Positions 34,308 to 50,534 of a stretch of 64,000 nt of DNA are shown here, in pieces. The stretch is from Daphnia carinata (Eukaryota > Arthropoda > Branchiopoda > Diplostraca > Daphniidae). The stretch covers positions 8,181,367 to 8,245,366 of the forward strand of contig NC_081339.1 of assembly GCF_022539665.2 (NCBI RefSeq), in the 5' to 3' direction. The notes under the pieces are model-generated. The model saw only the letters and a list, made by a program, of their open reading frames with translations. It searched no databases and had not been told where the DNA came from. Every line of letters begins with the position of its first letter. The first letter of the stretch is position 1. The position numbers and the translations under genes were made by a program.

Positions 34308-37300
34308 CGAGTCAAGTCTCTATATAGATCTCGGTCTATATCTTCACGTCAGCCAGCACTTTGCCTTTTTTCAATTATTTTATTTTATTTTTTTTTTTTT
34401 TTTCTTCCTGATGCAAACAAAACAACTTGACAGTTAGGACAATTTGCAAAACTTCACATGTGTAGTAAAGCACAGAGAGAAATGGAAAGGGAGGAGGGTT
34501 GAGTTTGACATTCTGTTTGACCACATCATCAGCTTTCTGTTTGCGGTAAATGCGCACCGTGATTCGGGATTGAATTCAAAACAGACGCACACTCATCTGC
34601 TTTTAAGCGTAAAAACAAATAAAATAGTGCCATTAATCGATTGGTTTATTTATTTTTTTTTTTTTTTTGGGAGGGGGGAGGCTTTTCACGCATCCGCCTG
34701 CTTGATGACATGGAACAAAAACAAAAAAAAAACGGACGACCGATTGTTTGAAACGGCGCACGCTTTATGCTGACATTTTTTTCAATGCGAGTCGCGTTGA
34801 TGACGTGCACGGAATGCCAAACCAAAAGGGGTAATTTCAACCATTGGGATGTATGCACGATGGATTCCTCGGCCTTTCAATTTTCCCTCAATCCCTTCCT
34901 TTTTATTTATTTTTTATTTTTTATTTCCCCGCTGGATTGTCCAATGAAGAACGGATATCGGTGAACGCGTAAACGTTCGTATGTGAAGAGGAAAAAAAAC
35001 AAAAAATAAAATAAAAATAAATTCCTGATCCGGAGTGATTTCGTTTTTTTTTTTTTTTTTTCTTTTACAACCCGGATCAAATCCGCTCCCTTTTTCGCTT
35101 CCTCAATATCGTGTTTTGATGGCGTATGCTAGCAGGAAGCATGTGCCACCACCCGAACACTTAACGATCGGACAATCGGCATCGCAACAAAATATATAAA
35201 AAAAAAAACGAGCCTTTTCCGATTCGAAATCCAATTACTAAAACCCCACTACCGGTTTGATTGAATGGGATATTAGAAATAAAATTTAAAAAAAAAACAA
35301 ACAAAAAAACACCGTTGCCAATTTTCAACATCCAACGCGATACACCGAACGAACATGCAATTCAATAAATAAATAAAAAATAAACGATATATTTTTTTAT
35401 TATTTATTTATAGGGCACACACCTTTCGCTTTAAAAGAATTACCCTATCCTACTGGAGTATCGCATCAAAGCGACGCATGTGCTGTGAACGCGTTCGAAC
35501 CAGTTTTCCGTTTCAAGTATAGAACGCCAGACGGCGGAAAATAGATGGCATAACTATTCCCGCGTGTCCAAATAATTTATTTATCTATTTATTTTTTTTT
35601 TGTTCCTCTTTTTTTTATTTATTTATTTATTATTATTTTTTTTTTTTTTTTTTTTTTGCCCTTACACGTATAGAGCCACTTGGAAACTGCCAAGATCGTA
35701 TAGGTGTCGCGTTACTCTTTCGCTAACTCGATGAAAAGAGATGAGAGAGAGAAGAGAGGGGGGACTGAAATGTTGCCTGTGCACTTCAGTCGAGACAAAT
35801 GTTCTGGCGTCGCCTCACTTGGCAAGTATCCATTTCAAGTTTGCAATTCCCCCCCCAATTCCCCCACTTTTTTGTATTTAAAATGAATTTAAAAAAAAAA
35901 AAATGGCGGGATTTAAAAAATCCTTTTTTTTTTTTTGAGGTTGGGGGGGGGGTCTTACAAGTTTAAACTGCATTTTCTAGCTTTGTTTTTTATTATAGTT
36001 TTTTTTGTTTTTGCTTTTTTTTTTTTTTTTTGCTTTGTACGTAGTAGATGGTGCTTGCTTAAAGGGACAGCTGATGACAAAAGGATGAAATACGGAACAT
36101 GCACCGGGGCGCACAGCGGTCTCCGCGCAAAGATCAATGCGCCAGGGAAACCAAACATGGACAGACCCGTGAGATTGCAACGTTACCGTGAAATATAGCC
36201 TTCTTTTTTTTTTTTTGGTTTTTTTTTTTTTGCTTTTCCCCAACCTTTCCTGTGATATACACAACACATATGTAGACTCCCCGTATACACACAGCGTATA
36301 CGCGCACGCAAAAGGGATACGATGCGCTTGACGGGATTCCCTAATGAAAGTCTTTTGCTCTACACGTACATACGTCGTTATTTCTTTCTTTCTTTCTCGT
36401 TTTGTCTACTTAAAATTTAGCCAAAAAAAAAAAAATAAAATAAAATAAAATAAATAATAGGAATGAAGGTTGAAAACATCTTGGCCACAATTGTTGATTT
36501 CGCCAGCCTGCGGTGACGCAAACCGTTGGCAACTCGAACCCCAAAATGCTAATATAAGCAGCAGCGCGGCATTTCCTTTTTATTACGCAAGGATCTCGAA
36601 ATATTACAGACACGCATACACACAGCAAAAAAAAAAAAAAGAAAAAGAAATGATTATTATTGGCTTTAAGAAGGGAGAAGAACGATCCATCTCTCTTTGA
36701 CTTTAGATTTTCAACTCTCTCGCGCGAAGATTTTAAACTTCTTTCCTCTTACACATCCGTGCCAGAGAAAAGAACAAACCAAAAAAAAAAAAAAAACCAA
36801 AAAAAAAAAAAAAAAAAAATGGAGAGAAACGGATGTGTTAATAATAAAAGAGCAAAGGGCAAAGTTTTTCGGTTTCCATTCGGATTTTCTTTATTTAATT
36901 TATTATTATTATTTTTATTTTTATTTTTTTTAGCAGTTCAACGAAAAGCGTCTTTTTTTTTTTTTTTTTCTTTTTCACCCCTACGTGCGTGTGTTTAACA
37001 GTTTCAGTGTCTGCGTTCGACTTCAGTACTTTTACACGTACACGTTTATACCGCACGCCGGAACCACTCAAATATTTATAGGAATCGCTACGCGATGGAA
37101 CAACACGCGCTTTAGTCTCAACGTTCCGGCGCCCGGCGTTTCGTTCTCTAAAAATAGCTCGATCTCGAGGACCCGCCGCATTTTGGTTTGTTTTTTGTTT
37201 CTCTTGTGACGGCACGCCACCTCATTCTGATTACCTCTCGATGACCAGTCATCATTTGGCTTGAAGGAAGCTTGGCCTTTCTGTTACAGCAGCTGTTGCA

Positions 37301-37577
37301 ATCCCTCCTATTTTTTTTTCGATGGAAAATTTACGTAAGAGATGTAAGAATGAAAGCGTTGATTTCCTCTCCTTTTTTTTGTTTTTTCTTTTTTAATTTT
37401 CTTGACGTGTACGCAACAGAAAATATGGCAGACACGCAGCATCGTCCCGTCGTCTGAACGCGTTCAAAATATGCGAATGCGTCAGCGATTAACAATACAC
37501 ATTCTCGTCTGCGGGCAGGCCACTCTATAGCCGTTCAATTTGCTGCCCTCTAACTATTTTTAGTTTCTGTTCTCCCT

Positions 37578-37600
37578 CCCCCCCCCCCCCCCCCCCCCCC
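37578..37600. repeat. poly(C) tract
   Basis: About 23 consecutive C followed by a T/A-rich stretch. Confidence 0.9.
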
Positions 37601-38462
37601 TTTGTTTTTTTTATCTACAAAAACTAAAAGCCATACTCCAAGAGCAAAAACAAAAAATCGTAAAAGACAAAAAACAAAAAACAAAAAACAAAAAAAAAAA
37701 AAGGGAGCATTGCGAAAAGTGCGAGTTCTTGCCTTCTTTCGCTGAAACGCATCGATTGCACATTCGGCTGCGTATTTTTTTTTTTTTTTCTTCTTGTTGT
37801 TCTTCTTCTTGTTTTACTTTATAACCTATACATAACAGGTGTCTTCTTTCTATTCCAGCGCAGCTTAATACCCACCCTGGGAATTTTTCTTTTCTTGGCT
37901 GCCAAGCATCCCAAGAAGCTGACTGTATGTACCCTAACCGAACGGATCAAAGAACGAAGTGAATAGAAGACAGCAAAAAAAAAAAAAAGAATGGGTCACT
38001 CAGCACTGTACGTTGTTATAATATCCCCATGGTATATAAACAAGGCCTGCCCGTCTCGATGGCCAATTGCATTAAATCCCGACCCGACCGTAGTTTTATG
38101 CAATGCATCCCGTACGTTTTTTTGTTTTTTTTTGAAAAGCGCGCTCAAACGTCAGTTGTTTTGTTTTTTTTTTTCGTTTTTTTTCGAAGGTTGGTTTGGT
38201 TGGATAATACGAGACGGTAATGTGTAAGGAGGAAGGTGGAGCGGTTTCAGGGGGGGTTAGTGGGGTAGACGCTAAAAAACAATTGATAAATGAACTTTGA
38301 ATGAGCAACTTGCCTCTTATGAGTTGATGTAGAGAGACGCGCTGGTGCTTGGAGATATGCGGCGCCGGAGTGCGAGACAGAGAAAGACAGAGAGAGGATC
38401 CGGATTGTGAAAAGCAAACACGGAAGCGGAACCGGACGAAAACAGCAAATGCGGACGCGCTG

Positions 38463-38470
38463 TGTATAAA
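38463..38470 (+). promoter_or_regulatory. orphan TATA box
   Basis: TGTATAAAAGCCGGGCG is a strong plus-strand TATA context, followed 20-35 bases later by a CAA-repeat run. No coding exon can be assigned to it. It may drive an untranslated exon of the gene at 41938 or be fortuitous. Confidence 0.25.
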
Positions 38471-41400
38471 AGCCGGGCGACAACAACAGCAACAACAACA
38501 ACAACAAAAAAACAAAAAAAAACAGCCAAAGCTGCTCAACTCAATAACAATAGGTCTTTGGCTTGCCACACGATAAATGTCGAACGCCGCACACCACAGG
38601 AGGATAAACAACATAAATCAATCAAATAAATAAAGATTTGAACTGGAGGAAAAAAATAAAAATAAAAATGAAATAAAGAATAAAATTCACGATGTGTCCA
38701 AACTCAGGTTGATTTAATATTTTCTTTCAAAAAAAAAATAATAAAAGAAAATAGCGGGACTTGATTGGTTGAGATAAAAAAAAAAATGGATGAACCGGAT
38801 GAACGATGACGGAAGTGAAACACATTCACACGACAGGAGGCATGTGGCACAAGACGAGAGAGCGATTCAACGTGAGCTCCGACGTGTACATTAGCCGCGT
38901 ACGGTCTGCGATGTCTGAACGGGGCAGATTTTGCCGTTCCTTTAGTTTAGGGGGTGGGGGAGGGGGGGGGGGATCCATGCCCCTGAGTCCATGCGCGCGT
39001 ATATACTATCATCCGCTGCGGGAACACGCTCTGCCGGATGTTCGGGGTGTGCCCTGCGCAATTGCAAGGCTCCGTCCTTTCCCCCACCGCCACCCAATTG
39101 TCGGCACTGTGCCCACCCCTCCTCCTGCTTTTTTTTTTTTTTTTTTTTTTTCTTTTCCTACATTTACTTTTTTTTTTTTTTTTTTTTGAAGTCACCCAAC
39201 TCCTTGTCTATGTGTACTGCTTTTTGCCCCTCGCGCTCTGCTCTCGACGGATCAATATGCAGGCGATGCGGAATCCTTGGCTTTATTTTTATTTTTATTT
39301 TTTTTTTATACATACGCTAGCGATAGCGGAACTAGTTTTTGTTTTTCCGTCAATTAAATCCCCACCTCCGTCCTCTTCAGAAATAAAAATATTTTAAATA
39401 ATAAAAGGTCAATAGGAAAAATATGAATGTAGGTTCGATGTAAGCGTAGAGTGGTGTGCAATCGAATGATATTGGCAAGAGAAATGAATTCGGTTTAGAA
39501 AAAAAGAGATTTGTATTTACTTATTGATGTATTTTATTTTTTAAAAAAAATTTTTTTTTTTAAATTCTATAAATAAACGGGGGGCATATGTAGTTTCAAC
39601 AATGTTAGCGGTACGCGTTCCAGAGACTATGTAGAGAGGACCATGGTATATTATTTCACATGCCATGTCTGCATGGTGCGGCAGAGTAGACTATATATAT
39701 AAAGACTGTGCAGGAAGTAAACCCGAATCCTCTCAAGTTTAACACCATGGCTTCTTTATTAACCATTTTTTTTTTTTATTTCAGGGATTTTTTTTTAATT
39801 TCAAAATTTAATTCTTTTTTTTTTTTTTTTTTTGTTTCATCTTTGAAATTCATGTTCTCCTTAAATGAACTTTCCATTTGATCATATTCTAATCAGACAT
39901 TCATAACAAGCCAAGAAGGGGAATAAGCCAAGTGATATTAACTATAACGAACGAATTTCGTTACAATAAAAAAAAACAAAAAAAAAAAAACAAGAGGTTC
40001 ATCGTCTGCGTTTCGCTAATGACAGCACGAGTTGAAAAGAAAGAGGGGGTCCAACCGTCAGTCCAGCCATCATGTCAAAAAGTTTACTTGCGTTTTAACA
40101 AGGCCTCATCAAGTTCACAGCTAAGACATGTACAGAAAGCCGGCCTCATTAATTGCAATTTCCTTAAATGTTCAAATCCCTCACAGTCTGGACTGTATAG
40201 CACGGTAACATGATGATGATCTAGTAGTTTTGAACTTTTGTTGTTGTTTTTTTTTTTCCTTTTCGCATAATACGTACATGATGATGTAGAAATTGATGAC
40301 TCGTTGACATTTAATGATTCCTTTGCATTTCATCTCTTTTATTTCGTTCTGCGTGTACGGAAATTCGCAATCATTTCGCCTGGTTCTATTTGAAGAGAAA
40401 AAAAAAAAAAAGAGATTTCTAATTGTTAAATTCAACAAACGCTTTCGCTTTTTTTTTTTCCCGATTCGAATGCACACTGTATCCGTACCACTGCAAGAAA
40501 GTCGCAACGACTCGTTACACAATCAAGAACGACTTCCGTTGCAATTTTTATCTTTTTTTTTCCTAAATACCGGGACGGCTTATTTTTCTCATTTTTCAAG
40601 CATGCTGCATAACGAATCGTTTTTAATTGTTTACGATGGCAAAACAAACGGTGAAGTCGTCGTTAAAATACAATCAAAATTGCTTTTCTTTTTCGCTATT
40701 TGCTCGACCGAAGCGGCTGACTATCTCAATGTACAAAAACATCACGAAAGAGAAAGTAAAGCCTATTTTAAAATGCAAAAAAAAAAAAAAAAAAAAAAAA
40801 AATCGTGATTGATTCTTCAACAATCGTTTCAAAATGTTTGACATTGTCTTTTATTTTTTTTTTTTAGATTTCTAAAAAAAAAAAAAAGAAGCGTCTCTCA
40901 CGATTAGATTATTGCTGTTATTTACGTTCGAAACAATCTACAGAGAGAGAGAAGAGGCTAAATGAACAATCAGGCCATGACTTATCAGAGAGGGTTGCGC
41001 AAAATCAGGATGGCTTTAAAAAGGAGGCCGTGTTGATTTGGAATTCAGTCAGCGATATTCCCTCATTTGCACAGCATCTTTCCCCAGCGTTTAAGTTTTT
41101 AAAGAAAAGTGAGAGAGAACCGTTTAAAATGAACTCAATAAGCTCCAACACTTTCAAGGTGAACTGAAATTTAAGTTCTAGAAAAAAAAAAAACAAGCAA
41201 ACAAACAAATGGTTCGATTAAGCTTTATCCTATTTTAAAGAAGGGGATTAAGACATTAGTTGTTAGACCCTACGGTCTATGTATCCCTTTTGAACCGATT
41301 ACGTTGCGTAAGATTTTGTTTACGTGTCAAAATACGTCTAACAAAGCTTTTGAGCAGGCTATTTATTAAGAAGGAAGACAAAATTGTTCAATCAAAATTC

Positions 41401-41937
41401 AAACTTCCGTGCGGAACTGAAAAAAAAAAATCGTATCGATTGTCTTGTTTAGTTAAAGTCCCCGTAAGCTGCCGTTGCATCACTCCGTTTACTTACGCGT
41501 TCCCAACCTAACATATATGCTGTATACCGTCCCACTGTCACGCATCCTATCGATTAGCCTTAAAAACAAAGTTTGTTTTTTGTTTTTTTTTTTTTTTTTT
41601 TGCGCTTGGATATATACACCTTCAGTCATTGTCAAACGCTCCGGGATATAGAGAAAAGAGAGCATCAGCTTCAAAATCTAGTTCTGCATGTAATTTTAAT
41701 TCACGTGCGTTTTACCTGCCCCCATCGGCGTTAGATATATATAATGCGTGCTATTGCTATAACCCCTTTGATTCCATTTGAAACCTTCTGCATGATCAAT
41801 TATTTCCCGCTGTCCTGCGTTATGTGCACACGAAAAAAAAAAAAAAAAAATGGTCGATAGGACAGCGCCATTGATTTTTTTTTTTTTTTTTTTTTTTTTT
41901 ATCTAATCGAACTTGCATTTCGGTTGTATATGTGCAG

Positions 41938-42576
41938 ATGATTGCCAAGCTGATTGCCGTCTGTTTAATGCTTGCCGTCAACCAGGTTTACGCCGGAGTG
42001 AACCAGTGAGTTAAAACACGGCCGCTACAAATTGAACAATCAAAAAGGGCGACCTTTCATCGAAAACGATTTAATTAAAGTTGAATCTTTTTAATTTGTT
42101 TATTTTGAAAAATATTACAGTGGTCTTCAGACTGGCGGATTTGGTGGTGCTGCCACCTACGGCACTGGCGCCGGTGCTGGAGGATTCGCCGGAAGGTTAG
42201 AAAGCTTGCGATGTTGTAGATATTACATAAAGAATCTATATAGAAGTTTTGATTCATTGTTTACGGTCTTCAATTTAGCTCGCTCGTTTCTCCATTGGCC
42301 TCGTCGGGATTTGCTTCACCTTTCGGTGCTGGAGGTGGAAACTACTTGCAAGGCAAGGCTTTGCTTTTTTCCTGTACTCGTTGAATTTTGAATCTAAACA
42401 TGGGCAATGCTCTCTATGCACAAGACGCAAAAAAAAAAAAATGAATATTTAATATGTGGGGTCTTACATATTTACATTTATTCTAATTAGGTGTCAACAC
42501 GATTCATCAAGGATCATCGGCTGGCTTCGGAGGTTTTGGCGCATCGTCATCGAAGAGCGGACATTATGGCAAATAG
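41938..42576 (+). CDS. small glycine/serine-rich secreted protein
   Basis: Four exons, 41938-42005, 42121-42195, 42279-42352 and 42491-42576, join in frame to 100 residues. The signal peptide is MIAKLIAVCLMLAVNQVYAG. The mature chain is Gly/Ala/Ser-rich (GGFGGAATYGTGAGAGGFAG; SSGFASPFGAGGGNYLQG) and ends SSKSGHYGK. It has no Cys and no known domain, so a structural extracellular role is inferred from composition. The intron after 42352 begins GCAAGG; no GT donor nearby preserves the frame, so this is a GC-AG intron. The ATG directly follows a pyrimidine tract and TGTGCAG, so an upstream untranslated exon may be spliced on immediately before the start codon. Confidence 0.82.
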
Positions 42577-45500
42577 CCAGCTAAAAAAGAAAATGAGAAA
42601 AGAAAAGAAAAAAAAAATTAAAGCAGACGAGTGCGATTATTGTCTTTAATTGATGACTTGTCAGTCCCTCCGTTTTATTTACGTCGGCCAGCATCGATCG
42701 CCGTAACAGTTTTTTTGTTTTGATGATCCCTTGAATGGCTTTATATTCTTATCATACACGTATAATATTTTAGAGTATATATGAAAATGATTGTGCACTG
42801 GTCTTCGAATACATTTCGCACCCAATAGAACTCTACGTTGTACGTGTAGGATTTGACTGCTATCCTCTCGGCAATCATTGGCTCACATTAAATGCTGGCG
42901 CTGATTCGTGAAAATGACCTGTAAAACGCGTCCCGGCGGAACGGCCGTGCTGTGTACTGTCACGATTCGCGAACATAGTCTAGACGACAAGTCTAAACGC
43001 AGCAACGGGTCCTGCGAATGTCAGATGCTGTTAGTGCCGTGCGTTCGATCAAAGGGCCAGATGAAACATATTGTTTCCCCTTGAATCGATCCATCAACGT
43101 CGAAAATGCAACGTTGAAAGACGAAAAGATATGGACACAAAGCGGAAATGAAAAGCTACACGTGTTACGGGGAGAGGCCGTTCCAGTCTAATGGCGGTGG
43201 CATATATACAGTACACTCTGCGGAGAAACTGAAACCTCCTTTGAAAAGGGAGATTCAATTAGCAGAAACAAAGCACACGTGGCCATATGAGGCTATACTT
43301 TAATACCCCATCCCTAACAGACGTCACAACAAGATGTCCTATCCGTTACCTGCTACATAAATTTTGCAGGCCATGTACGCATCACGCAATATCAAGTCTT
43401 GTTAACATTGGTAGTGTTCTTATTTTAACAACAAACCAACGCATAATAGATTGCTGTGTCTATTCTAAGCTTACATGCAAATGTTATATCCTGACCAGGT
43501 GAACGAAGGTTGGCTATACGTAGACACAATGGCGTCGTTGAATATAGACATTGGACGTAATACGTATACCTGATACTGCATGACGGAAAAAGTCCATACG
43601 TTCAAACGTCTTAAAACCACATTTCTTTTTCCAGCTAAAGGATCAGTTGCCATGACACCTCCACCCCCATGCCGGTTATCCCTTTCCTTCGAAACATAAA
43701 GGTATTATAGGAAGTAAAAAAAAAAAAAAATATTGTTCTTTTTCTAGTCAGCCATGTTGCGCTTGAAGGCGTATTTGCGAAAACGAAGTTGGCTAAAAAT
43801 AGGGAGAGTATCACGAATGACATCAGTGCAGCAAAATAGCACTCGTGACGTTCGATTTTTCTTAAATAGAAATACAGTATGTCTAGCTCTTATTTTAGTC
43901 AATGTTCCAGAAGTGTGTATATATGAAACATCCTTTGACATCGTATTAAAACCGCGTAGGAGTTGTTCTCCGAGAAAATGAAAAGGCATTTCCAAACAAC
44001 AGTAAAAAATAAACAAAAAAAACAAACACACATCTTCAATAGCTAACCATAAGAATCGATGCATATCCTTTCTTTGTTTCGCTCGGGTTATATCTTTCCG
44101 TGTTTTTTTCATAGGCTTCCACAACAAAGTTCGTCCAAAAATCTGACCTGAGGCTCTAAGTTGCCTTCATGGCGCGTAATTGAAGTTGCTTAGATCGTTT
44201 CAAACGTATACTGTAGGTATATACTGTATCTATATGCAACACACGGGGAATATCATCCATTTCCTAGACGCGTGGAACGTTGGACGTCGGAAAAAAAAAG
44301 AAAAGGCGTGGCGTATACGAAAGCTACCGAACTATATAGCGTCGACTATAGCGAGAACATGGATATGTATATATAATCCTCACCATCCGCTTATACATCT
44401 TAAATACAATAGAAGAGAACAGCAACAACAAAAAAAAAGAGAATATGCCCTTGCGCACGCCAAGTATTTTCCTTTCCTTTTTGTAGCTGTTGTTGCGTAA
44501 AAACTTTTTATTGCGCAAATGCCAGGGCATGGGTGGCAAGCGTATTAGCTTTTATCTCAGCTAAATCAAAAAATCGAACTGCAACTTCGTTTTTTAAGAA
44601 AGAAAAGACAGAAAGATAGCCGCGTTTCGAAGAAAAAAATGTTTTTAGTTGAACCAATGTCTCTGCCAACGCCAATTCATTTGCGCCATTCATTTTTGTT
44701 GACCTGGGGACGCTGTGCCGTTTGTATCCTTTGCGTGATCTAGCGTAATCATTTACAGACTATATAGACGATATATGGCCTACATATAAGGCGGGGGCTG
44801 TGTATACTTGAAACGTTCTGTTCACTCCCACAAGGCCCTCTGATGAGCCATTCGTGTAAGCGAATGTTAGAAGACCAGTAAAAAGGATTTCCCTTCGCAG
44901 AAGTCGAAAGAGGCCAAAGTACTTTAGTGACAATAGACGATACAGGATCAAGAAGAAGAAAAAAGAAGGATCAAGGGCAACCAACAAGAGACACTATAAC
45001 GGTGTTTTCTAATAGGATTTCTTTTTTTTTTTTCTGCAAGCAATTTTCAAAAGGATCTACGAACTAGCCAACTCATAAATTCTAGTTTGTTCGAAGCTGA
45101 TTTTTATAGGAGGAAAATATTACACATAGGGAAACCAAAGCACTTCTCTCGCGCTATCCTATATGCCACGTGCTTTGGTGCCTTGAAATTGTATTTACTC
45201 CCACGAACGATAACCGTCTTAACGCAAGCGATGGGAGGGGGGGGGGAGGCGGGGGGGTATGGGAGAGCTTTTGGCGTGAGCCAATGTCACAAGGAATATC
45301 CGGTTTTTCGTTTTTTAACCTTATCAATATGCTAAGTATGTACACCAGCTTCGCGAAACCTTGATTCTTGGAGTTGAATAACTATTTAAAAGCTTGCCTA
45401 TATTTTCAGACGAATCAACGTCGCACTTCCCTCTCAAAGTACGACGCATTTTATTTAAAAAAAAAAATTATAATAATAATAAAAATTCTTGTAAAGTTAT

Positions 45501-47198
45501 ATTAAAATAAAAATGCGCTTTAGATGTCGGGTAGATGGCTTCTCTTTTCATTGCACATCAACGTTTCGTTCGTCGATAGGGTAACTCGGTTTTTATAACT
45601 CCTCGCATCCAACTCTATAAAACCACGCCTTTCTCTTTTGTATATGTTTATTTCTTTTTGCGTCGGTCGGAAAGACTATATGCTTTTCGACATTGTATAC
45701 ACACGCAGCCATAAGTTATAAGGTTGCCAAGGCTCGTAGCTTCCTCTCCAATTTATGGCTGGTATAGACCGTATGTGCGTTTACCGCAACGTGATTCTCT
45801 CTATACATCTCCTTGTTGTTGTTGTTTTTTTTTTTGTTATTTCCTTCCACACTTCAGTCTATATAGCCCTTTATTTTGCCCTCCTTTTGTCGCCCTCCAT
45901 AATGCGCCACTATATCATGCACGTACAACTTCCACCCAGTTTTCAACATACGCAAACGCCTTTTCCGTGGGATTTACGTTGGAGTAATTTATCGTGTTTA
46001 TCAAAAAGTCTATCAAAGGATTTACGAGATTAGTGGATTTATACGTATATTTTTCTAAAGCTGAAATGCGTGAAGAGGACGGCCTTCATACGCGTAACAG
46101 GTGATCAAAAAGTTATTTGACATCTTACAGACGACCTTGTTTGTGTGTGGATTTTATGTTGGCAAGGGCCTGCATTTGAGATTGTCTGAGTGGCGTATTA
46201 TAAATAGTTAAATGCATCGGTGGACTGCCCTCGCTAATGGCTTCATCCCCGGCCATATGGACATGATGTAATCGTCTTACACTGGAGATTTGCCTGCTCT
46301 TGATGGACTTCGATTAAAATATAATTTTGATGAGGGGTTATTGAGGTGATAAATGTTAACAAGAAAGTGCACGAGTTCAGCTATTATTTAAGCATGACTA
46401 TTAAAGGTCAACGTTATTTTTGAACGGAAACTAAGAAGACATCCGAGGTGTTTCAGTTGCGCATTACGACCACAGGAAATTTGGTGGTGCACTGGAAAAC
46501 AAATGGGCTGAAATAAACGACTTAACCCACGCGTCTTTCTGCCAACATGCCATTCTTTTGAGCCTTACGTTTTAATTTATCGGTCGGATGGGCAAGGAAG
46601 CGGCCAACACTGGACTAAGATTCATGGCCATACTTACTACCATCTTCTTAATAAGAAAAGTCGTATCAGGCAAGGAATATTGCCATTATATGTCTTAGTC
46701 ACTACCTCAACGAAACCGAGTCATTAAGTAACAAAGGACTGAGGAATTCCATGCACCAATTATTATGAGGGATTCGCATAAAGGAAAAAGGAAAGGTTTA
46801 ATTGACCAGGGGGCGCTCTTCAAGTGTTATCTTAAAAAAAAAATGTATTGACTAAAGAAGCCATGAATTTCGTATTTGGGTTGGTGAGGAATTCGTTTCA
46901 TTCAAAAAAATATTCCTGCCTTCATTCTTAAGAATCGATCTTTTAGAGACATCACCAAAGTGGTTCAGTTATCGATATATAATTTATTTAAACTATTTCG
47001 TTGAAACTACATACATTGTCTATTTTAAAAACATAATTCGTATGAAATTTAACAAGCATGTGGAAGTTTCGCTTACATAATTTCCGGAAGAATCTATTGA
47101 CGAATCGAGTTTTTAAAAAACTCAATCGATCATGAAATTCACAGTCGTCTGCTCAAACGTCTAGAAGGTGTGCACGTGTTCTTTACTTTGCTTTCAAA
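42577..47198. other. spacer without a recognisable gene
   Basis: Both strands were read for protein families, tRNA-like cloverleaf boxes and repeats, and none was found. A TATA-like sequence (CTCTATAAAACC, about 45613-45624, plus strand) has no exon that can be tied to it. Confidence 0.45.
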
Positions 47199-49788
<2,590 letters not shown>

Positions 49789-49819
49789 TCTTTCAGATTG
49801 TTTTACGTTGTCCACAGAC

Positions 49820-49825
49820 AATAAA
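49820..49825 (+). terminator. poly(A) signal of DDX18
   Basis: AATAAA lies 32 bases after the stop codon, implying a very short 3' untranslated region. Confidence 0.6.
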
Positions 49826-50071
49826 TTTGCGTATCCAATATTCTGACATGATTTTTAAATCCCGTAAACCCTTCATCCTTGAGGTACACCTTGACGCCTC
49901 CCGTTGCTCTTTTGTTTCATTCAGCAAACAACGTCAACTTCTATCAGGCAACAAATAATTTTAGTAGCATAAAAACAAGGAAATTGGCATCTAATCTTTA
50001 GTACAAGTGCTATGCAAATAAATCACCATTACGTTTTCATCTGTCGATGACCATACAGCGGACAACATACA

Positions 50072-50519
50072 ATGTCTTCAATTTCAAAATTGCCCAAGAA
50101 AGTCCTTTCTCTAAAGCAGGTATTTACTGGTATTGTGGTACAACAACTTCAGAGCTAATTTTACCTAACTCACAGTTCATGCTTAGGCAAGAAGTCTTGA
50201 GTTTGTACAGGGAAGGTATGTGACTAATGTTTGTTGCATACTGGTAATCATTTAAGGATGTTTTCTTTTTCAATAAGTTCTACGAACAGCTCGGAAAGTT
50301 GATGGACAGAAAGAGGAGATCACAAAGTGGGCAAGAGGTGATTTTGAAGCACACAAATCTCAAACTGATGAAGTAAGGAATTTAAAAAGTAACATTTACC
50401 ATATTTAGTAATGTACAAAATATTGTTTGTATTTTCCAAAGGCAACAATTAGGGGCCTTCTGATTAACGGGAAACGAATGGTAAAAGAATTGCAAAGTAC
50501 AATCAAAAAGACATCTTAG
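50072..50519 (+). CDS. LYRM2: LYR motif-containing protein 2
   Basis: Four exons, 50072-50119, 50176-50215, 50278-50372 and 50442-50519, encode 86 residues, the usual size of LYRM2. Seen: LSLKQFMLRQEVLSLYRE, with the LYR tripeptide followed by the basic helix, then KWARGDFEAHKSQTDEATIR and GLLINGKRMVKELQ, matching the LYRM2 pattern. LYR proteins act in mitochondria with acyl-carrier protein and in Fe-S cluster or complex assembly; LYRM2 has been linked to respiratory complex I. The stop codon lies 15 bases from the stop of the convergent RPB6 gene. Confidence 0.9.
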
Positions 50520-50534
50520 TGTATTATATGTTGG

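Larger units (their letters stand above)
34308..41937. other. tract-rich spacer without a recognisable gene
   Basis: This 7.6-kb interval carries many A or T runs of 10-25 bases, C/G runs (for example 37578-37600) and short simple repeats. Long open frames here are mostly Phe/Lys artefacts of those runs. No protein family was recognised on either strand. It lies upstream of both the SRCIN1-like gene (minus) and the glycine-rich gene (plus), so it probably contains their promoters and untranslated exons. Confidence 0.5.

Noticed and set aside
38806-39397. Plus-strand frames of 109-127 residues
   Set aside because: Composition is driven by G, T and C runs, with no conserved features.
46440-46700. 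Stretch reading GGALENKWAEINDLTHAS, suggestive of a lectin-like domain
   Set aside because: The frame breaks soon after, the Cys/Trp pattern of C-type lectins is missing, and no splice sites connect it to anything.
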